DNA of 64,000 nucleotides from Gordius sp. MW1 (Eukaryota > Nematomorpha > Gordioida > Gordea > Gordiidae). Positions 25,640 to 36,503 of the stretch are shown in pieces. Position 1 is the stretch's first letter; each line of letters begins with the position of its first letter. The notes under the pieces were generated by a model that saw only the letters and a list, made by a program, of their open reading frames with translations, was not told the origin of the DNA and searched no databases. The position numbers and the translations under genes were made by a program. The DNA lies in assembly GCA_964036665.1 (NCBI GenBank), contig OZ038531.1:23394591-23458590 (forward strand), given 5' to 3'.

Positions 25640-26370
25640 CAGGTCAACCTTAGGCTAGGTTAGAAGTTCCTTGAAAACCTCTAAGGTCTTTTAGAAACGC
25701 TAACCTATGCCTCGAGGTTAGAGGTCAAAATTTACCTTAAACCTCGAGGTCAATTAGAAGCTTATAGCTTAGGTTAATGCGCAAAATTAACCTAAACGCT
25801 ATGAGGTTGTTAAAAGCTAGCCTAAACCGTTAGGTTAATTTAATTTTTTTTTGGATTGACATAAAAACTTAGCAAACGAATAAATACTTAACAACGACGC
25901 TGAAAATATTTAGCAATTTGAATAAAATACTTAGCAAATAGTTTGTTGTGAAATACAACCACCATCAGTCACGCTACATTGCACACAAAAGGAATATGTT
26001 ACAAAATGGTGGCAATTAAAAATAAAACACTCGATAGAGGTAGGTATGTATTAAAACCCAAATCGAATTTTTCTTCTTAAAAATTAAAGAATTAAAATAC
26101 ATTAAAATTATATTATATTTTTAGTTAAACTTGCCTTGATAATAATTGGAATAAAAATTAAAATTTCGATTCTATATTATATATGATCAAAATTAAGCAG
26201 ACAAAGTGCTAAAAGACCGTAGTTAAGTTGAAATTTTACAGTATACAAAAAAAATTATTGACCTTAGGTGAATTAAATTTGACCTCTAACCTCGAGGCAG
26301 AGGTTAGCGTTTCTAAAAGTTTGAAAACCTAATTTATTAGGTTAGGTCGACAAAACCTGAGGTTTTCCCT
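25640..26370. repeat. Fold-back element with CCTCGAGG words
   Basis: The left arm (about 25670-25745) reads 'tagaaacgctaacctatg', 'cctcgaggttagaggtcaaa'. The right arm (about 26268-26330) is its reverse complement with few changes ('cctctgcctcgaggttagag' on the minus strand). Extra 'cctcgagg' and 'ttaggtta' words fill the left side. The centre is plain AT-rich DNA. Confidence 0.75.
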
Positions 26371-26668
26371 TCACCACCAAAATGCTACAACTCAAACAGT
26401 AACTGAAATTTTTTAACATTTATTAATTGCTATGCAATTTATGGGCTCGTTTTTTGTTGTCCGTCCGTCCGTCCGTTACCCTCCTATCTATTTGCATTGG
26501 GTATATTAGGTTATCGCTTTTTTAAATTAATACATGAGAAAGAGGTGCCCCACCCCTCATCTCTATCTCCCTCGCTGTGTTATTTTTTAAATTAATGCAT
26601 AAGAGGTGCCCCACCCCTCATCTCTATCTCCCTCGGTGTGCTATATATAAGATTTGTTAAATTATCTA

Positions 26669-26784
26669 TTATATAATAAACATAAATAAAAGTTGTTTAC
26701 TTTTAATTGCTATGCAATTTAACTAGTTATATAATAAACATAAATAAAAGTTGTTTACTTTTAATTGCTATGCAATTTAACTAG
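26669..26784. repeat. 58-bp tandem duplication
   Basis: Two identical-looking 58-bp units (26669-26726 and 26727-26784), each ending 'ttgctatgcaatttaactag'. The end word of the host element is thus copied inside it. Confidence 0.9.
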
Positions 26785-26799
26785 TTTTTGGGTTAGAAT

Positions 26800-27480
26800 C
26801 CCTGAGTTTTTTTGACTCTTATGATTGTTCTTGTTACTATCATTGATAATAAGACTTTTTGGCCGTCCCTTGGCTGCTGACCAATGAAAAAAATGACCAT
26901 TGGCCAAAATGTGAATCCGAGTTTATTTTTTCGTTTTTTTTTGACTATTATGATTGTTCCTGTTACTACCATTGCTATTATGACTTTTTGGCCGTCCGCT
27001 GGCTCCTGACCGATGGAAAAAATGACCATTGGCCAAAATGTGAATCGAAATTATTTTTTTCGTTTTTTTTTGACTATTATGATTGTTCCTGCTCCTACCA
27101 TTGCTATTATGACTTTTTGGCCGTCCGCTGACTGCTGACCAATGGAATAAAATGACCATTGGCCAAAATGTGATTCGAAAATTTTTTTCGTTTTTTTTTT
27201 GACTATTATGAATTTATATCCACTTTTACCGTGTCCTGGCTGCTGACCAATGGAAAAAAATGACCATTGGCCAAAATGTAAATCGAAAATTTTTTTTTCG
27301 TTTTTTTACTCTTATGAATTTATATCCACTTTTACCGTGTGCTGGCTGCTGACCAATGGAAAAAAATGACCATTGGCCAAAGTGAGCATCAAAATTTTTT
27401 TTCCGTTTTTTTGGCTATAATTGACTTATAGAGTATCTGTTGGTACTGACCAATAGAGAAAAAGTGACCATTGGCCAAAT
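26800..27480. repeat. Minisatellite, ~100-130-bp units, about 6 copies
   Basis: Each unit contains 'gaccaatgg', a short A-run, then 'tgaccattggcc', a CCAATGG/CCATTGG inverted repeat. These hairpins recur near 26879, 27007, 27136, 27245, 27350 and 27447. The open frames on both strands here are repeat artefacts. Confidence 0.9.
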
Positions 27481-28618
27481 TTTTGATTTTTTTAATTAAA
27501 AATTGTTCAAATTCAACAAAAAATTTCTCCCAACAATTCTGCAAATTCTTAACATTGTGTTGTTTTAGAATATAATGTTTGTTAGACCCATAATCTCTAA
27601 AGGCCATAAAAACTAATGTAATACGCAACTAGATGCAAACACTAAATCTAACCCTAACCCTTACCTATATTACATTTTGCCTTTATAACATTTTGCCTAT
27701 AATGAAAAATTTGTATAAATAATTAATTAATCATTAGTCATTTAATACCCCCCTATAGGCATTCTCGCCCCTTCCCACCTTTCTCGCCCATAAATTGCAT
27801 AGCAAATATGATACATTTATACGAAGTACAGATGAGTCGTCCCCCCTTCCCTTCCCCTCTTCCCTTCCCTTCTCCCCCTTCCCACGAGGGCCGAAGGCCC
27901 GAGTTTTTTAAATTTGGATCGAGATCCATTAAAAATGGTTATCAGATGTATAATTTATTATGATTTTATCAAAAAAAGTAAACTTAATGTAGGGAAGGGT
28001 ACATCGTGTATATAGATTTAAAAAAATAAAAAAAATTGTGCAACTCCAATTAAAACCTTTAATGAGAATGTTGTCGCAAATAGCTCAAATAAAATCAGCT
28101 TTTGGCCACAGGATTAAATAGAGGTTAAATGAAGATCAGATTCAATCAATTGGAGAGTAATTCTAATAGCTATTAATTAATAATCTCATGTTGTTATAAT
28201 AGCTAATGCTACTATTCAAATTTTAACGTAAAATAATATGGAAACATTTTAAACAATGCATCTAATAAAAATAGGTTGTTTTTGCGCAAATGAAAATAAA
28301 CCGCTTAAATCAGGAATGTTTTATTGTAGCTCGGAGCATTTAGATAAGCTAGGCTAGGCTCACGTTAATAAAATCGTTCACCCAATCTTTATTTAAAGAA
28401 GATATGAAACTTGTGTAATATTATTATAGAGCAATTTAAATGGTTTTACCTCTCCGGTAAACTGAGCCCAAAATTTTGTTGGCGACAAGATCCCGACTCC
28501 TAAAATAGTAAAACATGCTAAGATATAAGCATATTAAAAAGAGTTTTTATCATTATATCTAATTAGATAGCGGCTATATCTTTTAATTGCAATTCAAGTT
28601 ATATATAGTAAAGTTTAG

Positions 28619-28707
28619 TGTTGTAAAAACGGCTAGGTCAACCCAAAAATCTTTGGCCTGTTTATGTTTAGTCGACTAAAACCAATGGTCGACAAAACAA
28701 AATCTGT
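28619..28707. repeat. MITE, TGTTGTAAAAACGGC family, truncated
   Basis: Starts 'tgttgtaaaaacggctagg' and keeps 'ctgtttatgtttagtcgac'. The right end is worn ('gacaaaacaaaatctg'). Confidence 0.75.
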
Positions 28708-29000
28708 TAAAGAGCTAGTATAGATCTAATGTTATTTCATCGATAATTCTAAAACTTGTTATATCTCTGAGTGTTATAGAGCACATTAACTTATATATAT
28801 AATCACGTACCCATTTTATAAACTACATCGAAAAAATAGATTTTAAGCCAAAGTAGCCATCTTAGTATCCCATATTACCCAATCCACGTATTAACCACTA
28901 AAACGTATAATGAATATTGTAAGGTTCTTTTTGCTGACTCTCACAATGGTTTCACTTTTTAATCATAAATTTCATCTTATTATGAGCGCCTTTAAACTAA

Positions 29001-29137
29001 AGGCCTGCACGGATGACCCGAAACCCCAGGCTAAAAATTCTACAATGCTTTCGGGTGGAGTCGGGTTTGGTTATAAAATTTTAAAACGCTTTAAGGTCGG
29101 GTCGGGTTGGGGTTGAAAAAAATTATTTGGCAGGCCT
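29001..29137. repeat. Short MITE with AGGCCTGC ends
   Basis: The inverted ends aggcctgc / gcaggcct enclose 'gatgacccgaaacccc' and 'ggtcgggtcgggttgggg'. This base pattern is typical of small hAT-related MITEs. No clear target duplication was seen. Confidence 0.5.
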
Positions 29138-29404
29138 CTACTTTAAGTACGCGACAAATATCATTTAGACATATTTCACCATTATTAACACAGTACAAAT
29201 TGAGATATCCATCAAAATTAATTGCAATAATCTCCCAAGTCAAAAAACATTTCCTAGTCAATAGTCCTATTCATTAAACTCATGATTATCGTTATTCAAC
29301 AGAATATAATGAGAGATTGAAGCCCACTCCAAAAATCTTTTAGTTTAAACCAATAAAAAATTAATTTTGCAATCTCGCTTGCAGGACTTCTTTACACAAA
29401 GTAA

Positions 29405-29596
29405 TGTTGTAAAAAGGGCTGGGTTTTGTTTGTCGACCCTTGGTTTAACAAAGATTAACGGTCGATCGATTCGTGTCTATTTTTCAAATTTCGACTAAGC
29501 CTAGTGGTCGACCAAGAAACATTGACCAAAATTTTTTTGGCCTCTAGTCAACTAAAACCAAAGACCGCACAATCAAAACCCAGCTGTTTTACAACA
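29405..29596. repeat. MITE, TGTTGTAAAAACGGC family
   Basis: Starts 'tgttgtaaaaagggctgggt' and ends 'aacccagctgttttacaaca'. The internal words match the other copies. Confidence 0.85.
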
Positions 29597-30321
29597 CTAC
29601 CACCAAATCCCATCATAAATAAGCTTAAATGGCAAATTTCTCAAATTTGCACTTATTCTTCTTTCCATACAGAAGAACCGAGATCAGCTGTTTAGGAATT
29701 ATTGATCTTTAATTCATCATAACCTTTTCACTCAGTTCTTCTTAGATGGCGATGGCGTTATTGTTTTATAAGGAATAAAATCAAATCAGTGTAATGATAA
29801 TTTTGAAAACTTTTTAGGTCACGATTGGGGCCAGTACTTTAAAAAACAACTATTCAAAGTTCTACCATGAAAAAGGGGAGAGTGGTGCCACCTATTTATC
29901 TATATCAAAGGGAGATCATTATAGTAAGAATTTTATTATTTCATAATTATACGACATACCAACAACATTTGCCCTATTCCATCAAAATATTCACTGTTTG
30001 AATGCTTTAACAAAAGGGCTCCTAAAACTGTTCTTTTGCCAACGTAGAAGAGTCAAGAAATAGTAAGTCCAAAAATGTTATATATTAATCCCTAATTATA
30101 AGTTTAATGGCGTCTCCACAAGATGTAATTATAAGTTAAATATGGTTGGATAAAGGGTTACATACATGGAAAATTTATTGGTTTATTAAAATTGAAAATG
30201 TTATGTAAGTTAGATCCTCAAAAAGGCCAAGGTACTGCAAAGCGTTCTAGCTTTGATGTTAAAATTAAAAAAAATAAAAAAAATAAAAATGTGGGCAATT
30301 ATATTAAAGTCTAAATTATTC

Positions 30322-33300
30322 CTACAAATAGTCCCAAGCCCGGTGGCAGCCATTTTGTATCCCGGGGCGGAGTACGGTTTCGAAAAGTGCGTAAACCGGT
30401 TTATGATCCGAGCACGTGATAGCACTCACGTGATCGTATTTCAAACACGTGATTGCCTCCAGCTGATCCATGGTCCCAAGCGAATTGTGAAGCTGAGTGG
30501 TGAAATTAGTTTTGTATAGAACCCGATCCTATCCATAAACAATTCACAATAAATCTATCCTTACAATTCAAATAATCAAGTAATTTTTACACGGGGGCGT
30601 AGCCAGCATTGAAATTAAGGGGGGGGACAATAATTATTTATGGAGGGGCAGGACATAGGCGTAGCCAGGCTTTGGAGGGGGGGGGACAAAACATTTAAAA
30701 GATCAATTAGAGGGGGGCAAAACATAAAATTTTAATTTCTCAAGGTTTTTGCATTAAATTTTTTTTCGTAATTTAGGGGGGGGGGGGGGAGGCAATAATA
30801 ATTAGGAATAAACCATACATTAATAAGGATCTACAGTAAAATTTTAATGCTAAGTTCGAGACCGAATAAAATGCAAACAACTATAATTTAGGATACAAAA
30901 AAATATATATTGTGCTTTGGAGGGGGGGGGGGGCAGTTGCTCCAAACAGAACCCCATTGATTAGCTATGCCCATGATAAATGACAATATTTGTGCAGATA
31001 TATATATATAAGTGTGTGGAAAGAGTAAAGTGAATGGGTAGAAACCGTATAGGAAGGTACACGATTTTTGTGAGAGGTATCGTAGGTATCGGTACCCACA
31101 TCGTATTTGTAAGAGGGCGGAAATCTGATACGATCTTCTTGAAATCCTTTAAATAGTTTCCCTAACAAACATAAAACGTTATTATTTTACTATTATTTTT
31201 GTCGTATCCCCTGGACCCTAAACACCTCGCCTCGCCCCTAATTGCCCCTGCCTTAGTAGTCCCTTTCGGGTTAGTGTTCTACGTATCGAGTTTTCGTTCT
31301 CTCCGCCATAATAATGCATTATAGGTATTTTTAAGGTTTAAAATGTTCTTTAACCATTAGGATGAATGGGTGTATGTTCTCGTTGGGGGTGATCGTTAAG
31401 ATTAATGGGCTAGAAAATAAGTTTGAAATGAGGCCGCGGTTGGTTTAATAGCTATTAATTCTTTTTTAGGATAAATAAGGATAATAGAAAATTAATTAAC
31501 CGCATGGGGTTAAGGAACGGGGAAAAAAGATAAAAATCCCACAAAAAGATTATCCTCTTTTTACTTTACTTTTTATTCTCCCCAAAAAGCTGCCTCACCT
31601 TCCCCCGATTTATGTTTAAGTTGTCCCTACTCTCCCCCAACTAATTCTTCTTCTTCCATTTTCTCGACTGTTTAATTTTCCATTACTCTTATTCTGTGGC
31701 CTTACGAACCCCCTACCAAACACTGGTCCCTTCGAAACCCCCCCCCCCCCCGACAATTATATTGTTTCCACGCTGATTGTACCCTATGACGTGACATATG
31801 ATAAAATCGAATAAAATTCTTGAACGTGCTTATTGTCAATTCGGATATAAATGAAATAAATTCTTGACTATGCCTATGGTCAATCTAACAGCAGACACTG
31901 AGAAATTAATAAGTAATCATGCGAACTCAATCATAAGAACCCCCCCCCCCCCCCATACCCGATCGTTTAAGACTAATGACCCGAACTAACAGCTAAACCT
32001 CCCGGACATATAGCCCGAACCAAACCACGACGTAACAGATGTCCACGACCCCACAAACGTAACACGTAGCCAACAACTCACCCCTTTCCTTTCTCCTCAA
32101 ACCTCAACAATTTTAAAATATGAAACCTTTAAGATAGACATCATAGTATTTTTATTTCTGGTCAAAACTGTTTTTCCAACATAAAAACTACTTCTTGGAA
32201 ATAAAAGAGTAAGTTTTATATGCTCAAAACGATAGTGTTGTTTTTAACACCTAATTTTACTATTATTTAAGGGCTTTTTAAACAGTTTAACTTTATTTTT
32301 CTGCTATTTACATGCATCTTTTGTTTTTTAATCAATTTATCTTTATTCATGATATTTTCAATATTTTAGAACTTTAATTTTTTTCATTTTTAGTTTGAAT
32401 ATCATTTGTTTCTACATTAATACAATACCATTTTTGTGGATCCAGTAGGCAATGTACATCAGCTTAAGTTAAAAAGAGTATTGGGCTAATTTAAATTTTA
32501 AATAAGGGTCTCATTCAATCAACTAAAAAGATGTTATTTTCCTTGCTGTTATGGCATTCTATACAATTTATATTTGGTTACATGTTATAAGTAAAAATAA
32601 AAATTAACTATTAGATATTAGGAGGTGCAAAGAGCCTGCTTTTAATAAGTATAGATTCTTGGAATAAAATAAAATATTATTAATTCCTATAAATTATAAA
32701 TGTAACGTTTTTAAATTTTTTGAACGAGATGTTTAACAGACATATTTTAAAATCCATTATAAAAATCAATGTTATTTTCATAATACACCAAAAGTAAACA
32801 ATTTTAAACCATTAACCAAATTACCTCAATGTGAGAGATAATATCAAAGTTTTGAGGTGCTCTCCAATGCAATTTTATAAATTTAAATCACAGACCAAAT
32901 TAAGAGAATTTGAAGTAAATAGGACTTGTAGTGATTAAGATAAGAAAGTTTAGACCTAATAAATTAATTAAGGTAACCTTGATTCATAGTTTGTTTGAGT
33001 TGATCTAAGATGAGAACGGATGCAAAACTTTCTTTATTTATCTTTCTCCTTTCTGCAATCTTATTCCTAACTGTTACACGAGTTTCATCTTCTAGTCGAA
33101 AGTTAAAGTCTCCAAACCAAAATATATGATCAAAGCTATCGGTTATATCTAATTTTAAATTTAAGATATAAGTTGGTTTTACATTGTATATACAGTATAT
33201 ATTTTATTAGAAACTAAGAATAGATTAACCTTTTTCTTGTTTGTCAAACAGCAATTTACTAAATTTGATCGTTGGTTTGGACATGTTGAGTTGTCTGATT

Positions 33301-34221
33301 GTGTTGGAATAATTGTGGATTCTTTTAGCAGCATTTTTCTCATGAGCTACATGCCATAGTTAGCAATTTAAAAGAATTTAAAATCAAATTAAAGAAAAAG
33401 AAATGTTTAAGCTTTTTATACATATAATTTTGTATTTGACTTAAATGTGAATATGTTAACATGACAATTTTTACCAATGAAATGTGAATTGACGAAGAGA
33501 AAAGTAGTTTCAAATAATGTAAATGATATGGCTATTGAACCTTTTGTTCTCAAAAAAGCTGTCCAACCAAATATCAAAGCATCACTTTTAATATCTGAAA
33601 ATAGATTATATGTCAAATATTTAGGGCAATAACTTATTCCACAATAATACACCAAGATGCAACACTTAAATCCCACATATAGATACAGACTTCACTAAAC
33701 ACAATATTAAATATTCCATGAATAATGTTGATATACTTGATACATAAAATAACAGTTCTCTCCTGAGAAAGATTGAGAGATTCAGGTCAAAAAACTTTTT
33801 TGAACTCAACAAAAAAAAGAATGGTCCAAGATTTTGTTGCAAAGCAATGTTCCACTCATGCCTATATATGTGCGTTTAAAAACTAATAAAAAAATTTTTT
33901 GTTCAATGTAAATAATTCTAAATATTTGAGATTCCATTATATAGAGTATTTGTAAAATATACTTGCTACATATAGTTTCTTGTGTACCAATTATATAAAT
34001 ATCTTGGACTTGCAAAATAGATGAGGGGAAGAGTAAATGTTGCAAGTTTCGAGATAATAGACACTAATGCATCATTAATATTAATCAACAAAAATGTTAC
34101 CTTTTCGGAATTGCACATGTTCCAAGTTATGACAACAATTTTTAATTTGTTAAAAGAAAAAATATTATTAACGTTTTGTTTGCATTCTTCAAAGTCTGCT
34201 ATAGGTCCTTGAAAGTATAAG
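30322..34221 (-). CDS. INPP5E: INPP5E-like inositol polyphosphate 5-phosphatase, 5' incomplete
   Basis: The family removes the 5-phosphate from phosphoinositides; INPP5E does so in the primary cilium. Exons on the minus strand: 34101-34221, 33963-34063, 33737-33861, 33475-33594, 33260-33346, 32978-33148, 31046-31161, 30322-30528 (TAG). Phases close throughout, giving about 348 codons that cover the catalytic domain. Motifs in order: 'KIVVITWNM', '[10 protein letters not shown]', '[18 protein letters not shown]', '[19 protein letters not shown]', '[11 protein letters not shown]' (metal/phosphate site), '[19 protein letters not shown]', 'NRVPSYT' joined to 'DRVLY', and '[11 protein letters not shown]'. 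The last motif, with its aspartate and histidine, is the catalytic signature. The order and wording are closest to INPP5E. The N-terminal region upstream of 34221 is not found. The C-terminus has no CaaX box if the TAG at 30322 is used; an alternative donor (gtagga) just before it could add a short tail. Confidence 0.9.
30593..30974. repeat. Nested GGGCGTAGCC-family MITEs in INPP5E intron
   Basis: One start at 30593 ('gggggcgtagccagcattg') is followed by another at about 30655 ('taggcgtagccaggctttgg'). Three G-runs follow (to about 30931), with the end 'agctatgcccatgat' near 30974. It looks like one copy inserted into another, with one right end lost. Confidence 0.65.
31162..32977. other. INPP5E-like gene intron, 1.8 kb
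   Basis: The largest intron in the modelled part of the gene. It has two long C-runs (about 31738-31751 and 31941-31954) and otherwise AT-rich sequence. No exon, transposon end or RNA gene was recognised. Confidence 0.5.
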
Positions 34222-36204
34222 CTGTTTGGCAATTAAAAGTATTTATATTAATTAGCGTGTACCTCCGTTGAATATCTTCTTTATTCAATCGCCTCATTTA
34301 CACTTTTATAATTACACCTGCATCAGGTGTAACGCCCTCATTACGGTACAAGTAGACTTAATACAACTGTTATCGAATATTAATTTTTACTGTCATTCAA
34401 CTCACAACACAAATTTACGTAATATTTGGGTTTAGTAAGTATTTTGCCAGCAATTACATAAATCTTTGAGTTAAGCATGTTTACATTTTTATTAGAATTT
34501 TGACGTCAAATTTAAACTTTTTGCTAAGGGTATTTGCTTAAATTAAATTTTAGAAACAAGTCTTGTCAATTATTACTTTGGCTTAGTTTTTAACTCTAAA
34601 AACGATTACTATTTGTAAATAAAAAATACTTTATAATTTTATTTAACTAAAAACATAAGAATTTTTAAAATTTAAATATTAAATGTTTCTAGCAAGTTTT
34701 TATAACTTTAGTAATAATATGATTTATGTGTTGCAAATAATTAAGGCATTACTGTTGGCAAACATACAAAATAAATCTTAACAATATTATTATTATATGA
34801 AATGTAAATTTAATTTTGATCCCAATATGTATTTTTAGGCTAGCAGGCTAGAAAGCACGGCGAACTCTATGAACCCAAATTTGGTCAGGTTCAATTTCAT
34901 AATAAAATTATATGTCCGGACGCGTCCCAACCTATATAAATGTTTGCCCGGCCATGGCTTAATCATTACTGCCCAAAGTCCTAAGCCCGAAATAATATTT
35001 TTCACAGATAGGCCCTAATTTATCGGATCCCAAACTATTCCTTCCATAGCATCACATTAATGACATATTAATGTAAAAAGACAATATATGAGAGCAATTA
35101 AAAGGGTACATCCCTCCTTTCACAAACTTAGCTAGGGATTTTAAACGTGGCAAAATACACATTTAGCACACATATTGTTACATTTTGATAAATTTTTAAA
35201 TTAATTTTTAATTTTTTAGATAATCTAAGATTAATAAACTTAAATCAAATAAAAAATTGGCAAAATAATTGGCGAAAACAAAATATTGCACTATATAAAA
35301 TTTTTATTAAGCTTTGATTGTCCACGGGTTGGCCCAAAATTTAGATTTACGACAGTCGTCGGGTCCTCAAATTCGTGAGATATAATAATATGAATTCATA
35401 GAAGAATATTTCATAAAATTATCATAAAAACGCCAAAATTTGATTAGAATGTAGAAAATATTAACAACAAAAAATTCTGAGACTAATGGCTCATTTGGAC
35501 CAATTTCGAGTTGTTGGTGTTCTAAGGTAAAAACTCAGTCTTTTACGACATCAATTTTATAACGCTAATTTGATAAAATTTTACTCTTTAACCATAAAAT
35601 ATCAATGCCATGATAAAATATTCATAAATTGTGAACAGCTCCAACCCATTTGAGATTAAAATAAATGTATTTTTCTGCACCACCTATATAACAATTTATA
35701 AAATGGGAGTTGGACGACCATCATAAAACGGTCAAAAGAAAATATATAATTTAATATTTTTTGCCCCAAAAATGACCTCAAAATATATCATTGCTACTTA
35801 AAAATCTCATACTATAAGTATCTTTAATAATATTAATTGTGCTATTAATCGATTCATGTTCAAAGAGGTATTGTTAAAAGTTCTATTAAAATATATTGGA
35901 TTTCTAAGGTAAGGCATTTTGAAGGAGAAACTTAAAAACTTTAAATTATCGCTTTTTTATTAAAAATCTTGAAGGAAAAATTTAAGAGCAGTATGAATAT
36001 GAAAAAGTAATAGATAAACAACTCTAGAATTTAATAAGATTATTTATATAAGAATTTATTTGAAAAGATTTATTTAAAAATTTTAAATATTGTATACTAT
36101 AGGGAACTTATATAAAAGAAAAATACATGGATTTTTTGCCACAAATAAAGAAAGTTGTATTTTGACTAATTTATATGATCAAGAATTGTCAATCCATTTA
36201 TCTG
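34222..36204. other. Upstream region of the INPP5E-like gene
   Basis: It must hold the missing 5' exons or they lie beyond it; none could be identified. A GC-rich patch (34838-35010: 'gtccggacgcgtcccaacc', 'gcccggcc') looks like a worn MITE. The block 35485-35620 is a dispersed repeat whose other copy, around 47370-48190, is interrupted by a hAT element. Confidence 0.45.
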
Positions 36205-36503
36205 AATATTGTTGTAAATGGTGAAATAGGATTGATAATGTGAGTAGAGGTCTATGGAACGCTATATTTCGGACACTTATGGTCCATCTTCAGGGAAAAA
36301 AATAAAAAAGGAGAAGATGAATACGGACAACCACGTAAACGGACTTTAAACCCTCAGAAAAGGTATTCAAAAAAGTCACCGTTTGATTCATCTTCTCCTT
36401 TTTTTCTTTTTTTCCCTGAAGATCGACATAAGTGTCCAATCGCGTTCCATTTCCCTCTACTCACATTATCAATCCTATTTCACCTTTTTTATACAACAAT
36501 ATT
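36205..36503. repeat. Fold-back with two hammerhead-like cores
   Basis: Outer inverted repeats aatattgttgta / tacaacaatatt. The arms share 'gtgaaataggattgataatg', 'gtagagg' and 'ggaacgc'. On the minus strand the left arm (about 36268-36300) reads CTGAAGA-T-GGAC-CATAAGT-GTCC-GAAATA. On the plus strand the right arm (about 36415-36445) reads CTGAAGA-TC-GACA-TAAG-TGTC-CAATCG. The arms therefore diverge in sequence but both still pair. The centre, about 36320-36390, is unique. Confidence 0.75.

Larger units (their letters stand above)
26427..27805. mobile_element. TIR element carrying a minisatellite
   Basis: Left end ttgctatgcaatttatgggc and right end gcccataaattgcatagcaa are perfect 20-bp inverted repeats. 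Next to the left end is a CCGT tetramer run (26459-26476). Related ends occur at about 24755 and, inverted, at about 49085-49130. No transposase is visible, so it is non-autonomous. Confidence 0.75.
27806..30321. other. Spacer downstream of the INPP5E-like gene
   Basis: No supported gene. There is a C/T-rich patch at 27840-27890 and a small GGGCC-GAA-GGCCC hairpin near 27888. MITEs lie at 28619, 29001 and 29405. The 3' UTR of the INPP5E-like gene probably occupies 30170-30321, where two AATAAA signals occur on the minus strand (TTATT words at 30172-30187). Confidence 0.5.

Noticed and set aside
26793..27159. Open frames on both strands with repeated 'SAVSGRPKSHNSN'-like words
   Set aside because: They arise from the minisatellite units; no start context and no known domain.
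28450..28499. 50-bp exon-like block (minus strand) reading 'VGILSPTKFWAQFTGE', reminiscent of a Tudor-domain strand, with AG and GT borders
   Set aside because: All three frames are open over 50 bp and no neighbouring exon supports it.
33416..34232. Overlapping minus-strand frames that could each be separate small genes
   Set aside because: They are exons plus intron read-through of the INPP5E-like gene; true exon limits were set by GT/AG and phase.
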